Shown: positions 19,842 to 32,837, counted from the first letter of the stretch. The stretch is 64,000 nt of DNA from Begonia masoniana (GCA_022432975.1 CM039515.1:19285554-19349553); one strand, 5' to 3'. Notes: generated from the sequence alone by a model not told the origin. Program-made: numbers and translations.

Positions 19842-21054
19842 TGTGACGACCCTTTTTACTATTCCTAATTTTCCCGTAACTATTTTTTTTATATACTTAA
19901 AACTTTAAACCTAAGGTCTGAGCCGAAATAAAACTTTTAAAGTCGGAATCGAAATCGAAATTGAAATCGGTGAAGTCGATGTTTATAAACCATTTAAACA
20001 AAACTTAAAATAAATATAAAACAATTTTAAAACAATTAAAATAACAATCACAGCAATCGGCAAACAGCAGGGCAAAAGGGACATTTTTCCCTAAAAAACA
20101 AGGGGCGATCGATCGCCCATTTCAGGCGATCGATCGCCAGTGAAAGAACTGAGGGGCGATCGATCGCCCTTCAGCGATCGCGTTTGTCCCAGCAATCTCC
20201 TCAACGACGATCGTTCCATACACAGGGGCGATCGATCGCCTCTCCCTGGGCGATCGATCGCCAAGCTCTCTAGAACTTCTCCAGAGAGCTTGGCCAAGAG
20301 GGGCGATCGATCCCCTCGTTAGGAGATCGATCGCCACTCTCCCTGGAATTTCAATTCCAGGGAGTTCCTCCTCCACTTTTCTTTTTTTCTTCCTCTTCCA
20401 TTCTTTCTTTTCCTCTCCTCGCTTGCACGATATACCTACAAACACCTAACACAACACTCCTTCCCCAATTATCGCTACACCTCATACATTTTCAAAATAC
20501 AATTTAACATAAAACTCCAAATACTCGTATCTCCTCCATAGCCTCATTTAAACCGACTCGAAACACGTTTAAAACGAAATATATTTTCATGAAAACGAAC
20601 TGCATGGATATGTTTAAAAACCGAACATATCCCTATTACCAAACATTTTACAAAACAAGTGTCTAAAACGTTGAAAAACATAAAAACGTAAACCTATCAA
20701 CTAGTCAGAACCAAACATCCTAAAATGTTCTAACTATACAATTTTCCTACTATCTAACTACCGTGTCCCAAAATACCTTTACATGATTCCCCACGGGTCA
20801 AACGCACCGACTGCCCAGCGCACTCCCACAGGCCATCCTCCTTCAATCTGTACGATCGTCTAATAGAGGGAAATCCTCCTCACCTGGATCTATGTCACCT
20901 ACACCATAAAGACCTCTATGAGATAAAAATCTCAGTAAGCTCTACGTAAATGCTAATGCATGATCATGTATGCTCAATGCTATGAAAACCGTCCATGTCA
21001 ATGCATATATCAGTACGTGTCAGTCTATGGTTATCGAAAACGCTCGATAGATGG
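19842..21054 (-). repeat. Solo LTR T (Tekay-related), left part
   Basis: In its own sense (minus strand) this is the end of a Tekay-type LTR finishing GGGTCGTCACA. With 23,899-25,328 it makes a solo LTR of about 2.64 kb. The TSD is GTTTT (19,837-19,841) and ATTTT (25,329-25,333), one mismatch; joining the flanks restores the F LTR reading CTGAGTTTTAGACTC. It is split by an F solo LTR. The candidate acidic tail is at 20,843-20,898 (minus). Confidence 0.88.
20100..20375 (-). repeat. Hairpin cassette with GATCGATC palindromes, solo LTR T
   Basis: It holds about seven GATCGATC cores, several as GGCGATCGATCGCC, which is itself a perfect 14-bp palindrome (for example 20,123-20,136). It also has AGAGCTTGG/CCAAGCTCT (about 20,261-20,294) and CTCCCTGGAATT/AATTCCAGGGAG (20,338-20,363) stems, replacing the GCTCTCTGG stem of A. 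Same place relative to the LTR end as in A, B and E. Confidence 0.75.
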
Positions 21055-23898
21055 TGTGACGGCCCACACCCCGAACCCGTTCGGGGTCCGAGGGTCAAGC
21101 CATCACTTCGGGACATAACAGAAAACTTGGACTATATATATATATATTTTTTTTTTGAACATTTTACTTTTAAAACATTGACACAGAGAGAGAGTTCTCT
21201 GGAGTAGAAATCAATCGGGAAAGAAAAAAAATACAGTTAAAACCAAACTGCGGGATACACAACAGATGGATATCAGAATACTCGGGACAGTTTTGGACCA
21301 CAGGAAATAACAGACTGAAGAAAACAGGGAGACAGATGTAAACTAAACTTTGGACATTTAGAATATCGGGCAAGGAGAAATCTGAAGAGTGCAGGAAGGA
21401 ATGTAAAAAGAATCTGAATAACAGTTATAAATGGCAGCAAAAAACAAGAAATAAAGGCGGAAGACATAGTCAGATGACTGGCGGAAAGAAATCTATCGGA
21501 TGATGTAGTTTTGAAGGTAGTAGCAGAGATGACGTCAGCCAGAAGATGGATGACGTCAGGCGGAAGACATAGGCAGCAAATGAAATCGGATGAGAGGATG
21601 ACGTCAGTCGGAAGATGGATGACGTCAGCCGGAAGATACAGGCAGCAGATGAAATCAGGTGAGGTGATGACGTTAGCCGGAAGATGGATGACATCGGCCA
21701 GAAGATACAGGCAGCAGATGAAATCGGATGAGGTGATGACGTCAGCCGGAAGATGGATGACGTCAGGCGGAAGACATAGGCAGCAAATGAAATCGGATGA
21801 GGGGATGACGTCAGCCGGAAGATGGATGACGTTAGCCAAAAGATACCGGCAGCAGATGAAATCGGGTGAGGTGATGACGTCAGTCGGAAGATAGATGACG
21901 TCAGCATGAAGATACAGGCATTAAACGTAATCGGCAGAAGAAAAACCTATGGCAGATCCACTGTTTGGCGGTAGATGGGAATAAGACAAAATGTGATCAG
22001 TATCAATCGGTAGACATAGTTTCAGAGGCAAAATATACAACTTTTGACAGGATGACACACAGACAGAGAGTATAAAAACAGAAGACATAAACGTCTCAGA
22101 TTCTCAAACCACTTCAAAACATGGTTCTCGAGCACACAGAAGGCATAACAGAAACTTAAGAATAATCACACTGCATAGATAGCTCAAAAAACCAGAGACC
22201 ATCCATGCATAGACTAAGAGAAAATATTCCAAACCATTTCAGAATATTTCAGAACATAATTCAACTGTCTAATACAGCACAAACAGAAGGCATGGAAGTT
22301 GTAGACCTTCAATACCCGATTCTAAACAAGGTTGTAGAACATACTTTACAATTGACAGATTCAAAGAAATAGACTGCATGGATAGTTCCAAAACCAGAAG
22401 TCATCCATGCACAAACTAACAGAAAATATCCCCAAACAATTCCAGAACATGAATTTAACTGTCAAATACAGTAGTTTTTGAAACTTAGACATCAAAATCT
22501 GTGCATTGTTTTAAAATCTAAGAATCAGTACAGAACCTAACATATATTTGCAGAATTTCCAACACAGAAGTTTTAAATACATAAACAGAACATAGTTTAG
22601 AATTTCACTCTCTCAGTCGGGAATTTATCTGACAGCCACAACCAACCCGAGAGCTCGAACCACCAGCCACCTATTCATCAGACTGAGGCACAAAGTCCTC
22701 ATTTTCAGGTTCAGTACCTACATCAAGGAGTTCACCTATGAGTCTAAAACTCAGTAAGAACATATAAAACAATGCAGTGATGCATATGCTATGTATGAAC
22801 TTTCAGAAATACAGTGACAGTACAAAACATTACGTTTCAGTGGCAGAGGGGTATAAGTGGGGCTTATAGGGGAACTGGTGAATAGTGGGTGCACTATCAA
22901 GCACAAACAGTTATACGGTACAGTACAGAAAAAGATCTGGGGGCCAGTCCCTGTCTCACACTTAACCGATACATTTCAATCAGATTTTATCTTGTTTAGT
23001 TTCAAACAGTGTACAGAAATCGGTTTTGCATGAACTTTCGGTGAAAACGTGTATGCATGAACATTTTCAGTGCCTGAACTTTCAATAGCAGACTACAGAA
23101 ATAACAGAACATACTGTGAAGCAGAACACAGACAACTCAGAACATAAACTATAACGTTTCTACCCAAAACAACCTGACAAAAATGAATCACCCAGTACCT
23201 CCGTGATGTAGGGCCTTAAAGGCCAACCTATGGTTATGAACTTACCTGTTATCCGCGATGCAGTTAGCTGGAAAGTCTCGGAAATGCACAGATCTGTAAC
23301 ATGCACGTGGAGAAATAAACAAGGCTGCAAATGTTAACTAATAACTTGGAAGATTATGCAGTTAACCCCATTTGGACTTGTAGAAAACTACGAATGTGTT
23401 TCCATACAAAAACCGAGAGTTTTCTCCCAAAATAACTTAACCTAAAACTTCAGCAAACTCATACTTTTACTTGTCCAAATTTGTTAGCATTAGTAGATGT
23501 TTACCTTAGCGGAGGAGCAGAAAGAAATATGAGGAGATCGAAGTAACTTCGATGGTTGTTTTGTTGACAGGAAGAGAGAATGCCCATAAGAGAATGAAAG
23601 AGCAGAGGAAAGAGTGAAGTGGGTTTCACGTAGGAAGTGGAGTATGTCTTGTTCAGCAAGTTGCCAAGTGTCGATGGCATATTGGCTCCATCCCACCAAC
23701 CACAATTCTTGCCTAAACAGCCCCTCCTTTTGATTCTAACCAACTTGTTAATTGATTTGTTTTGGTTCCACATTAGTCTAGTTCTCCACTAATTATTCCA
23801 ACAATTCAACAAAAACATTCATTGTATTAAAATAATATTGATCCCGCTCATACGATTCGGGAAAATGATTACATGGCAATTAAATGCCGGGTGTTACA
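21055..23898 (-). repeat. Solo LTR, family F (copy 3), inserted in solo LTR T
   Basis: It runs from TGTGACGGCCCAC to CCGGGTGTTACA, 2,844 bp, with a perfect TSD GATGG (21,050-21,054 and 23,899-23,903). No internal sequence remains. It is close to copy 1 (12,024-14,435) along most of its length. This gives a solo LTR inside a solo LTR inside an LTR of the same F family. Confidence 0.93.
21527..21907 (-). repeat. TGACGTCA tandem array in solo LTR F (copy 3)
   Basis: About 5.5 copies of a 69-bp unit, each with two GATGACGTCAG blocks about 20 bp apart and a GGCAGCAGATGAAATCGG block. The 16-mer GATGACGTCAGCCGGA occurs at 21,735-21,750. Because 69 is a multiple of 3 the array is open in several frames; I do not regard those as genes. 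Confidence 0.85.
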
Positions 23899-25328
23899 GA
23901 TGGATAGGGCAAGTCCAGCGGTTAGACAGCCCACACCATCTGAAGGGAGGAAAACCTGCTCACCACGGAACGCCAGGTCTGAACCTCATCCCCAATAACC
24001 TCATGTCATGGTTGTTTACTGTGATACTTTACTTGCCTTTACAATGCATGTTCTTTTCATGAAATCCGTGCGTAAATTCATTTTCATGATATTTTTAAAA
24101 CCATGATGTATGAACAGTTCAATATAAACATAAACATACATAAGGAGCATACCATTAAAACTCTACGAATACCATCAAAACACTACAGCAAACAACCTAT
24201 AGAACAACCGAACTTAAACTACCCAACCAAGACAATTAGACGAAACAATGCACCAACTTAATCAAGTACAACTCCAACATATCCTCGACAACAAATTCGA
24301 CTTATGGTGTAGGCCAATCGGCCAGAGTAAGTCACGAGAACTTACCTCGTGCTCGTTGAAATTCAAACTACGTCCACGAGCTTTGTTCACCTAAGGCAAT
24401 TTCACAATATTGTCATTAAAACGAGTTTAAACTATTAAACGTCCAAATTTAATGAAACCTTAACTAAAGAAATTCCTTAAAGCCCTAATTTGATTCATTG
24501 AAGCGTTTTATCGAGCATTCCACGCTCGATACCTCAAAATTTCCATTAACGAGTTTTTTCCGAAAACCCCTAAATTCTCAAACTTTAACATTTCTCATAA
24601 ATCGACCTATCTTCGTCTAATAACGTTCAATACGTCCATTATATTCACAACTAAGGTAAACCTATCGATTTCTAGCCCTAAATCACGTTTTTTACGAAAC
24701 CCTAAATGAACCCTAATTGTTTAAACTCCGTAAAAACCGAAATAAACTTTGCTAAAGCCTTAGAATCGTACCTAGGGTCGAGTTTGGAGAAGAAAACACG
24801 AAGAAAACGGGACGATCGGAGAGGAGATCGGCGTCGGAATGGAGGAATCGCCGTGAGGGAGGGAGAGAGAATCGCTCTCTGGTTCTCACGCAGGAAGAAA
24901 GAAATGAGGGAGAAAGAGGGGATTTTTGATTTTTATTAAATTTGACTTTGCAAATTACCTTTTTGCCCTTCCTTTGATTTTCTATTTGTTTCGTCCTTTG
25001 TTTCGTTAATTAACCAACGATTCGGTTTCACCAAATTTTTTTATTTCTCAATAACTCCGACTTATTACTAAGGTTCTATTAAAACTGTCCGTTTGCAATT
25101 CGGACCTCGTTTATTATTTTTACCAAAGTATCCTTTATATTACGTTAAACGTAATTCTCGTAAAATTAACGTTACAACTCCTAAAATTCCCGAAATTTTC
25201 TTAAAATCCTTATTAATTATTAAGATCATAATAACGCTTTCTTTTTTGCAAAACTGACTTGATTCGACATATTTACAAAAATACCATTTATATTAAAATA
25301 ATAATAGTTCGTACAGCCTGGTATTACA
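23899..25328 (-). repeat. Solo LTR T (Tekay-related), right part
   Basis: This is the first part of LTR T in its own sense, starting TGTAATACCAGGC (minus strand, 25,328). It has the pyrimidine-rich leader around 24,780-24,910, the candidate 45-nt exon (24,346-24,390) and its GTAAGTTCTCGTG donor. The exon has an in-frame TAG in the phase open in A and B. Confidence 0.88.
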
Positions 25329-26087
25329 ATTTTAGACTCATAGGTAGACTCCCTGATGTAGGTACTGAACCCGCAAATGAGGACTTTGTGCCTCAGTCCG
25401 ACGAATAGGTGGCTGGTGGCTCGAGCTCTCGGGGGTGGTTGTGGCAGCCAGACATGTTTCTGACCCGAGGGAGGGAAGTTTTTAAAGTAATGTTCAAGTC
25501 TGTAAAACTTTACTGGGATTCTACTGTTTTGTTTTTAAACCTCTGTTGTGGTTCTCTGTTTTTGGTTTAAAAACTCTGTTGGGAATTTTATAATGTATAG
25601 GTTCTGATGTTCAAGTTTTAAACCTCTGTTTGACAGTTGATAGTTGTCGTTTGGAAATATTCTGTTGTTGATGTATTTAAAACCTCTGTATTTGACAGTT
25701 GAATTTATGTTCTGAAGTATTCTGGAATTGTTTGGAATATGTTCTCTTTTAAGGTGTGCATGGATTATCTCTGATTTTAGAGTTATCCATGCAATCTGTT
25801 TTCCTTAAATTTATGTCGTGTTTTCCTGATATGCCCAAAATTATATTTTGAATCATTTTCTGAAGCTTGAAGCTTTTATACCTCCTGTTTTCACGTCTTC
25901 TGTTTCCATGTAATCCTGTTAAAAGTTGTCAGTTTTGTCTTTAAAACTACATCTACCGCTGCCTTTTTTTAAAAGCACATCCACCGCTGTCACTATTCAT
26001 TTTTGTCTTATTCACATCCACCGCCGTCACTGTTCATTTTTGTCTTATTCACATCCACCGCCGTCACTGTTCATTTTTGTCTTATTC
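25329..26087 (+). repeat. LTR family F (copy 2), middle part
   Basis: The F sequence resumes with the CTCATAGG acceptor region, the candidate acidic tail (GTEPANEDFVPQSDE then TAG, about 25,364-25,409), and CACATCCACCGCYGTCACT tandem units from about 25,970. It is cut within TTATTC by element H. Confidence 0.85.
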
Positions 26088-29034
26088 TATAACGCCCCGA
26101 ATTATATAAACCCGGTTTGTTACACATACTACTGAACCGAACTATGACTTTTGAGAAAATTTAAAATTTCATTCAATGGTCAAGATTTTGACTCTTAAAA
26201 CGTTAAAACTTGCAGCTGAAAAATCATCATATAAAAAAACAATCTTTATTAAAAAAAAATTAAAATATTCAAGGCAGTTGGTTGAAAGAGAAAGAGAAAA
26301 CTGATCACGTTGTCCAGTCACTAAACAACAAAAGGAAGTCTTCTAATCACAAACAAAACAGAGCACATCATCTGGTCACTAAACGACAACACTTCTACTA
26401 CATCTTCCGATAGGTCTAATGCACGACATCCACCGATCACTAAACGACAAAACTTATTATACATATCCACCGATAGCTTTTACTGAAGACATCATCCGAT
26501 GACTTTTACTGAAGACATCATCCGATGGCTTTTACTGAAGACGACATCATCCGATGGCTTTTACTGAAGACATCATCCGATGGCTTTTACTGAAGACATC
26601 ATCCGATGGCTTTTACTGAAGACATCATCCGATGGCTTTTACTGAAGACATCATCCGATGGCTTTTACTGAAGACATCATCCGATGGCTTTTACTGAAGA
26701 CATCATCCGATGGCTTTTACTGAAGACATCATCCGATGGCTTTTACTGAAGACATCATCCGATGGCTTTTACTGAAGACATCATCCGATGGCTTTTACTG
26801 AAGACATCATCCGATGGCTTTTACTGAAGACATCATCCGATGGCTTTTACTGAAGACATCATCCGATGGCTTTTACTGAAGACATCATCCGATGGCTTTT
26901 ACTGAAGACATCATCCGATGGCTTTTACTGAAGACATCATCCGATGGCTTTTACTGAAGACATCATCCGATGGCTTTTACTGAAGACATCATCCGATGGC
27001 TTTTACTGAAGACATCATCCGATGGCTTTTACTGAAGACATCATCCGATGGCTTTTACTGAAGACATCATCCGATGGCTTTTACTGAAGACATCATCCGA
27101 TGGCTTTTACTGAAGACATCATCCGATGGCTTTTACTGAAGACATCATCCGATGGCTTTTACTGAAGACATCATCCGATGGCTTTTACTGAAGACATCAT
27201 CCGATGGCTTTTACTGAAGACATCATCCGATGGCTTTTACTGAAGACATCATCCGATGGCTTTTACTGAAGACATCATCCGATGGCTTTTACTGAAGACA
27301 TCATCCGATGGCTTTTACTGAAGACATCATCCGATGGCTTTTACTGAAGACATCATCCGATGGCTTTTACTGAAGACATCATCCGATGGCTTTTACTGAA
27401 GACATCATCCGATGGCTTTTACTGAAGACATCATCCGATGGCTTTTACTGAAGACATCATCCGATGGCTTTTACTGAAGACATCATCCGATGGCTTTTAC
27501 TGAAGACATCATCCGATGGCTTTTACTGAAGACATCATCCGACATCATCCGATGGCTTTTACTGAAGACATCATCCGATGGCTTTACTGAAGACATCATC
27601 CGATGACGTCAGCCGGACGATTTATCCAACTACATCTACCGGTAGACAACGTCTTCCGACAGACAACAGAAACAACAACTCAGCAAAATAGCAAATTTCA
27701 CTCTAAACACAGTGAAACTCCGACTACCAAGGAACCTGAGCATTTTACAAAAATCATCCAAAACTACTTAAATCCGTGTATCACTCCAAAATTTGGTAAA
27801 GGTCACTTTAAAAGAACCAACAGAGTATCATTATTAGAAAAAGACTCATATTATATCCAAAACATCCAAAACTACTATTGTCACTAAAACTCCCAATATA
27901 TATAAATTGTATCATGGTTCCCTAAACCTTTTTATCTGAATCACCAATCCGTGGCATTGAAGTGCTCCCCCAACAGCCTAATCCTCAACATGTTCAGAGA
28001 ACACACCTTCTGTTGCCTCTTCACCTACATCACAAAACTCATCTATTAGCCTAATGCTAAGTAAGTAAAGCAATAATGAAATGGAATGCTGAAACATAAA
28101 TTCATAAACATGCAGTTTCTACTTTCTCATCTCAGTTGCATATGCATTCGTTTCTGATCTGATCCCCCTGTGAAATTGGGAGTTGGATCATTTCTCCCAA
28201 AGTCATATATCCTCTCTCTTGATTAAGGGGCGGATTAGTTCCCTTAACAACTGTTCAGATCCCCCTGTGAAATTAGGATTTGGATCACTTTCCCCAAAGT
28301 CATACATCCTCTTTCTTGGTTAAGGGGCAGATTAGTTCCCTTAACAACTGTTACAGTCTGTTCATTCCTTACCATGCCATTTCATGTAAATTCATTTTCT
28401 CATAATTTTTAAAATATGATGCATGACATACAAACACATTCAAGCATACACAATCCTACTATTTTGTAATGTAGGCCCGAAGGCACAAGCATACTCTACT
28501 TACCTGGTCTCCGGGAAATCACTCGACTGTAAGTTGCCTTAGAAGCTCACACACCTAGAGTCACAACAGAGCATCAATCAAACTCTCACTAAGCTCCACC
28601 AGAAGTTTAAGGAAACAAGTTTGAAACCTTGCTACTCTTGCTTTCCATTTATCACCAATAACCCGAAACTACTCTCACTCGCAGCATCCTAGAAATCCTC
28701 ATATTGCACTTCCTCGGTCATCTAACTACTAAGACATAAGAAAATGAGGAAAATGTACCTAGGTTGAAGGAAAATCGGGCGAGGGAATCGCCTAGAGGGT
28801 TCTGCTACAGAGCTGAAGGCTGAAAGAGAAATGGTAAGCTGGATAGTGGCGGCTTTAGTGTATTAATCACAAACCTCTTTCCTTAAATAGGTTATCCATT
28901 ATAGCTCTCAATTTACCACTATGCCCTTACTTAGTCACCCATTAATCTAATTAATATTTCCCTCAATTCTCTCCACAACATGCTTACTATTAAATAATGG
29001 AATAGAAATTGGTTTAATAGAACCAAGTGTTACA
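26088..29034 (-). repeat. 3' LTR of element H (left copy)
   Basis: It spans 2,947 bp, from TATAACGCCCCG (first dinucleotide mutated from TG; the right copy has TGTAACGCC) to AAGTGTTACA. With the right copy it bounds a minus-strand element flanked by perfect TSD TATTC (26,083-26,087 and 62,013-62,017). It holds a 26-bp array, a candidate 51-nt exon (28,504-28,554, minus) with GTAAGT donor, and the acidic tail (27,978-28,024, minus). It keeps about 0.9 kb (27,780-28,700) that the right LTR has lost. Confidence 0.9.
26470..27600 (-). repeat. 26-bp tandem array in the left H LTR (about 43 copies)
   Basis: The unit is GATGGCTTTTACTGAAGACA then TCATCC (26 bp), nearly identical from copy to copy. 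The right LTR has only about 20 copies (60,940-61,470). The array ends at GATGACGTCAGCCGGA (27,602-27,617). The homogeneity and copy-number difference between two LTRs of one element point to recent expansion or contraction. Confidence 0.93.
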
Positions 29035-29050
29035 ATCTACCATCCTTAAA
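29035..29050 (-). other. Polypurine tract of element H
   Basis: On the minus strand it reads TTTAAGGATGGTAGAT, directly before the 3' LTR start, preceded by AAATTTTGAGGACAAAATTA (post-pol motif). It is less purine-rich than that of A, with T interruptions. Confidence 0.75.
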
Positions 29051-29069
29051 ATAATTTTGTCCTCAAAAT

Positions 29070-30475
29070 TTAGTACCTGAACAGTTCTGGATGTTGGTCC
29101 ATCATGTCCTGCTGGCGCTCCCAAGTTGTCTCCTCCACATTCTGGTTGTGCCATAAGACTTTTACTAATGGAACTTCTTTGTTGCGCAGTACCTTCACTG
29201 CATAGTCTAGGATTTTCACTGGTTTCTCCTCATAGGTAAGGGTAGGATGAATTTCAATGTTCTGCTGTTCCACAATTTGTGATGGATCTCGTACACACTT
29301 CTTCAACATAGATACATGGAACACATTATGGATTCCTTCTATAGAGGTGGGTAGCTGTAACTCGTAAGCTGCCTTCCCGATCCTTTTTAAGATTAAAAAG
29401 GGTCCAATAAATCTGGGATTCAACTTGCCTCTCTTACCAAATCTCACAACTCTCTTGAATGGTGATACCTTAAGAAAGACTTCATCACCTACCTCAACCT
29501 CCAATTCTCTACATCTTTTATCAGCATAGCTCTTCTGTCGGCTCCGAGCTGTCAAAATTCGCTGGCGGATGAGGGCAACCTTCTCAACAGTTTGTTGCAC
29601 AATGTCAGGACCAAGCAACTGTGCTTCACCAACTTCATCCCAGTACAAAGGTGATCTACATTTTCGCCCATACAAGGCCTCATAAGGTGTCATTCCTATT
29701 TTTGCATGAAAACTGTTATTATAGGAAAACTCCACCAATGAAAAATATTTACTCCAAGATCCTTGAAAATCTAAAACACATGCACGGAGCATATCTTCTA
29801 AGGTCTGAATAGTTCTCTCGGATTGTCCATCTGTTTGAGGGTGAAAGGCTGTGCTAAAGTTGAGCTGTGTTCCCATAGCCTTGTGCAAACTTTTCTAAAA
29901 CTTAGATATGAATCGAGAATCTCGGTCTGAAACTATGGTACCTAGAACTCTATGTAACCTAACAATCTCTTGCATATACAAATCAGCAAGCTGATCCATC
30001 GAGTATGTCATCCTCATTGGCAGAAAGTGGGCAGATTTAGTTAATCGATCAACTATCACCCAGATTGCATCATGTCCCTTTGCTGTTCTAGGCAATCCCA
30101 CAACAAAGTCCATCGTTATTTGTTCCCATTTCCATTCAGGAATTGGTAAAGGTTGTAATGTTCCTGAGGGTCTCTGATGCTCAGCTTTAATCTGCTGACA
30201 ACACAAACATGATCTTACATACTCTGCCACACTCCTTTTCATACTTGGCCACCAATAATGCTGTTTAAGATCCTTGTACATCTTTGTACTCCTAGGGTGA
30301 ACAGAGAATCTAGAAGAATGTGTTTCAGAAAGAATTTCATCTCGAAGTTCTTTTATGGCAGGAACAAACCATCTATTTCTAAACTTAAGGATTCCATCAG
30401 CAGAATAGTTAAAATCTGATTTGTCTGTAGAATCCATGCTTAATTGTACTTGTTGCACTCTACATCATTTATCTG
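29070..30475 (-). pseudogene. Element H integrase and chromodomain
   Basis: The integrase zinc domain is complete: His in SETHSS and SVHPRS, Cys pair in RSCLCCQQ. The catalytic residues are present: Asp in MDFVVGLP, Asp in SDRDSRF, Glu in GQSERT. The C-terminal chromodomain reads LRNKEVPLVKVLWHNQNVEE. One TAG (29,892-29,894) replaces Trp between the second Asp and Glu; the frame is otherwise open from 30,458. The protein ends at 29,070, about 35 bases before the LTR. Clearly the same clade as A and E but a separate family. Confidence 0.92.
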
Positions 30476-30565
30476 GGCTTCCTTTATTCTTTCAAGAATG
30501 GTAAGTCTTAAGGATATTGCAGTAAGCATGGCTGACACACTATGCACTGCTTCTAGATGAAACCT

Positions 30566-31324
30566 TTAGAATTCAGACTCTAAGGCTAATGGTACATCAA
30601 GAATCAAGGCTGAGGCTGAAGTTGTCACTCTACTCAAGGCATCTGCCATAACATTTGCTTTGCCGAGATGGTATTTGATCTCAAAATCATAATCCTTTAC
30701 AAATTCCAACCATCGACGTTGCCTCATGTTTAATTCCTTCTGTGTGAAGATATATTTCAGACTTTTATGGTCCGAGAATATATCACAAGTTTGTCCATAC
30801 AGGTAGTGCCTCCAAATCTTCAGTTCGAATACTACTGCAGCTAATTCCAAGTCATGTGTAGGGTAATTCTTCTCATGTGTTTTCAACTGCCTAGAGGCAT
30901 AAGCTATTATATTTTCCTCTTGTATCAAGACACAGCCAAGTCCAATCTTGGATGCATCACAGTAAATGCTAAATTTACCATCATCAACAGGAAGGGTCAA
31001 AATTGGAGCATTGGTCAGTTTCTGTTTCAAGGTCTGAAAATTATGCTCACAATCCTCAGTCCACACATACTTCATATTTTTCCTAGTTAACCGAGTGAGG
31101 GGTGTTGCAATCTTTGAGAATCCTTCAATAAACTTCCTGTAATATCCTGCAAGTCCAAGGAAACTCTGAATATCTGCAGCATTGTTCGGTTGGGGCCACT
31201 CCTTGACTGCTTGAACCTTGGCTGGGTCGACAGATATGCATCACCAGAGATCACATGACCAAGGAAGTGAACTCTGTCTAGCCAAAACTCACATTTGGAA
31301 AACTTGGTATAGAGTTGGTGCTGC
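30566..31324 (-). pseudogene. Element H reverse transcriptase C-terminal part and RNase H
   Basis: Right to left: the RT thumb ([21 protein letters not shown]), a frame disturbance around 31,080-31,230, then RNase H from about 31,000 with catalytic Asp in IYCDASKIG and FSDHKSL, ending in MADALSR near 30,620. A further frame change separates it from the integrase. It is cut at 31,324 by the Athila insertion; the rest of RT lies at 56,464-56,485 and 59,145 onward. Confidence 0.9.
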
Positions 31325-32837
31325 TGATAAGTGTGTATTTTGCACACTTATTCGTGCTTTTTATTCTTGTTTCGATTAGTTTTTCCTCGAACATTTGAGT
31401 TTATTTGATGTTGTTGGTGAGATTGTGCAGGTAAGTTGAGTTTAACAGGTAATGGCGGAATTGGTTTGAAATTAGGAAATCAAGACAAAAGGGAAGCAAA
31501 GAAGAAAAGGCGATCATGATCGATCGTGCTCATACTGCGATCGATCGTGATCCGAGGATATTTTCTCCCAGAATTCCAGAGCCGGCCTGATCGATCGGGC
31601 TTTGAACCTCAATCGATCGTGATCCGAGGATAATTTTCTTCAGAATTCCAGAGCCGGCCCGATCGATCGGGCTTTGAACCTCGATTGATCGTGATGCAAA
31701 CTAAATTCTACCAAAAATCCAGAGGCGGCCCGATCGATCAGGCTTTGAACCTCGATCGATCGTGATCAGCAGAGATATCATGCCTAAGCGTCGCGCGATC
31801 ACGATCGATCGTGATAATATTGCGATCGATCGTGATTGCGAGAAAATATTAAAATTCAATTTTTTTAATTGATTGATCGGGTTGATCTCGGCCGTTGATT
31901 GATGGACTGCGACCCTAAGTCGAGTAAAGATAAAAGTCTGAGGAGGAGGCAAGTTAGGGAGACAACGAAATATTGAGAAAAACCCTACGGAGACATCGAA
32001 GGCCGGATCGAAGCAATTGGCCAAGAACAGGCGAATTCAACGAAAACTTCACAGTGTTTTCTTTCTTCTCTTCTTTTCTTATAGCATGAGCTATTTTATT
32101 TTCTCTGTAGTTGTCTTTAACTTTATCATGAACTAAACTTTCGAGTCTAGGGTTTCGACGTAACTTTGTTATGACTATTTATTTTTCTTAATTCCAATTT
32201 TTAGTTTTCTATTCCTTTTATGTGTTGAGTAATCTATTATGAACTTAATACTTAGGTTTGCTTGATCACCAAAACTAAGAATTTTAGGGTTAATTCGGGA
32301 TGCGAGAGCGGAGAATTTAACTGTGCATTGAATATTTTGCCTCAAAAAGGACTCTAGACTAGATATAGTTAGGGCGTTTGAGTGGTAATTCAATTTCTTG
32401 TTCTTAATGTGTTCAATTGATTGTAAGATTAGAAACCAATAGGTAATAACACATCAATTGAGTAAGTTTATTAATACTCGAGAGAGTTTAATTAACAACA
32501 TAGCGAAATAACCATCAATACGAGAGAACAGAAATTAATTACTTGAATTAGGATACTAAATAAGATTAGCTAAGTGAAATCGGAACCTTGAAAATTTGCT
32601 CATCATATAATCTTAACTTTTTACATTCGAATCTGTTATTTAAATTGTTTGATTTATTTTATTTGAATTATTTTAGTTTAAAATCATAAATCATCAACAT
32701 ATTGTTTCTTTTCAAATTAAGCTGAAATTTAGATATTCAATACTTAACATATTTATTCCTCGTGGGATCGACACTCGTGCTTGCACACACTTTACTATTT
32801 TTGCGACACGTGCACTTGCGTGTAGTTTTTCGCAACA
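31325..32837 (+). repeat. 5' LTR of the Athila element
   Basis: It runs from TGATAAGTGTGTATTTTGCA to TTTTCGCAACA, 1,513 bp, with a near-identical partner at 54,949-56,463. The element is flanked by perfect TSD GCTGC (31,320-31,324 and 56,464-56,468). The LTR carries GATCGATC palindromes and an imperfect 80-bp triplication. Candidate R/U5 sequence ends in CACTTGCGTGTAG. Confidence 0.95.
31505..31850 (+). repeat. GATCGATC palindromes and imperfect 80-bp repeats, Athila 5' LTR
   Basis: About eight GATCGATC cores occur in 340 bp, many as CACGATCGATCGTG or CCCGATCGATCGGG, each a perfect 14-bp palindrome. Three imperfect copies of a unit of about 80 bp (CCAGAGCCGGCCCGATCGAT ... ATCGTGATCC) lie within. 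The right LTR repeats it at 55,130-55,480. Unlike the Tekay LTRs the cluster is near the LTR start. Confidence 0.88.

Noticed and set aside
20100..20375. GATC clusters as bacterial Dam or origin-like DNA (contamination)
   Set aside because: The clusters sit at matching places in plant LTR families with TSDs, so they belong to the LTRs.
21511..21907. Overlapping open frames on both strands
   Set aside because: They follow from the 69-bp array in solo LTR F copy 3.
26470..27600. CRISPR-like array
   Set aside because: The units are head-to-tail 26-mers without unique spacers, inside a plant LTR.
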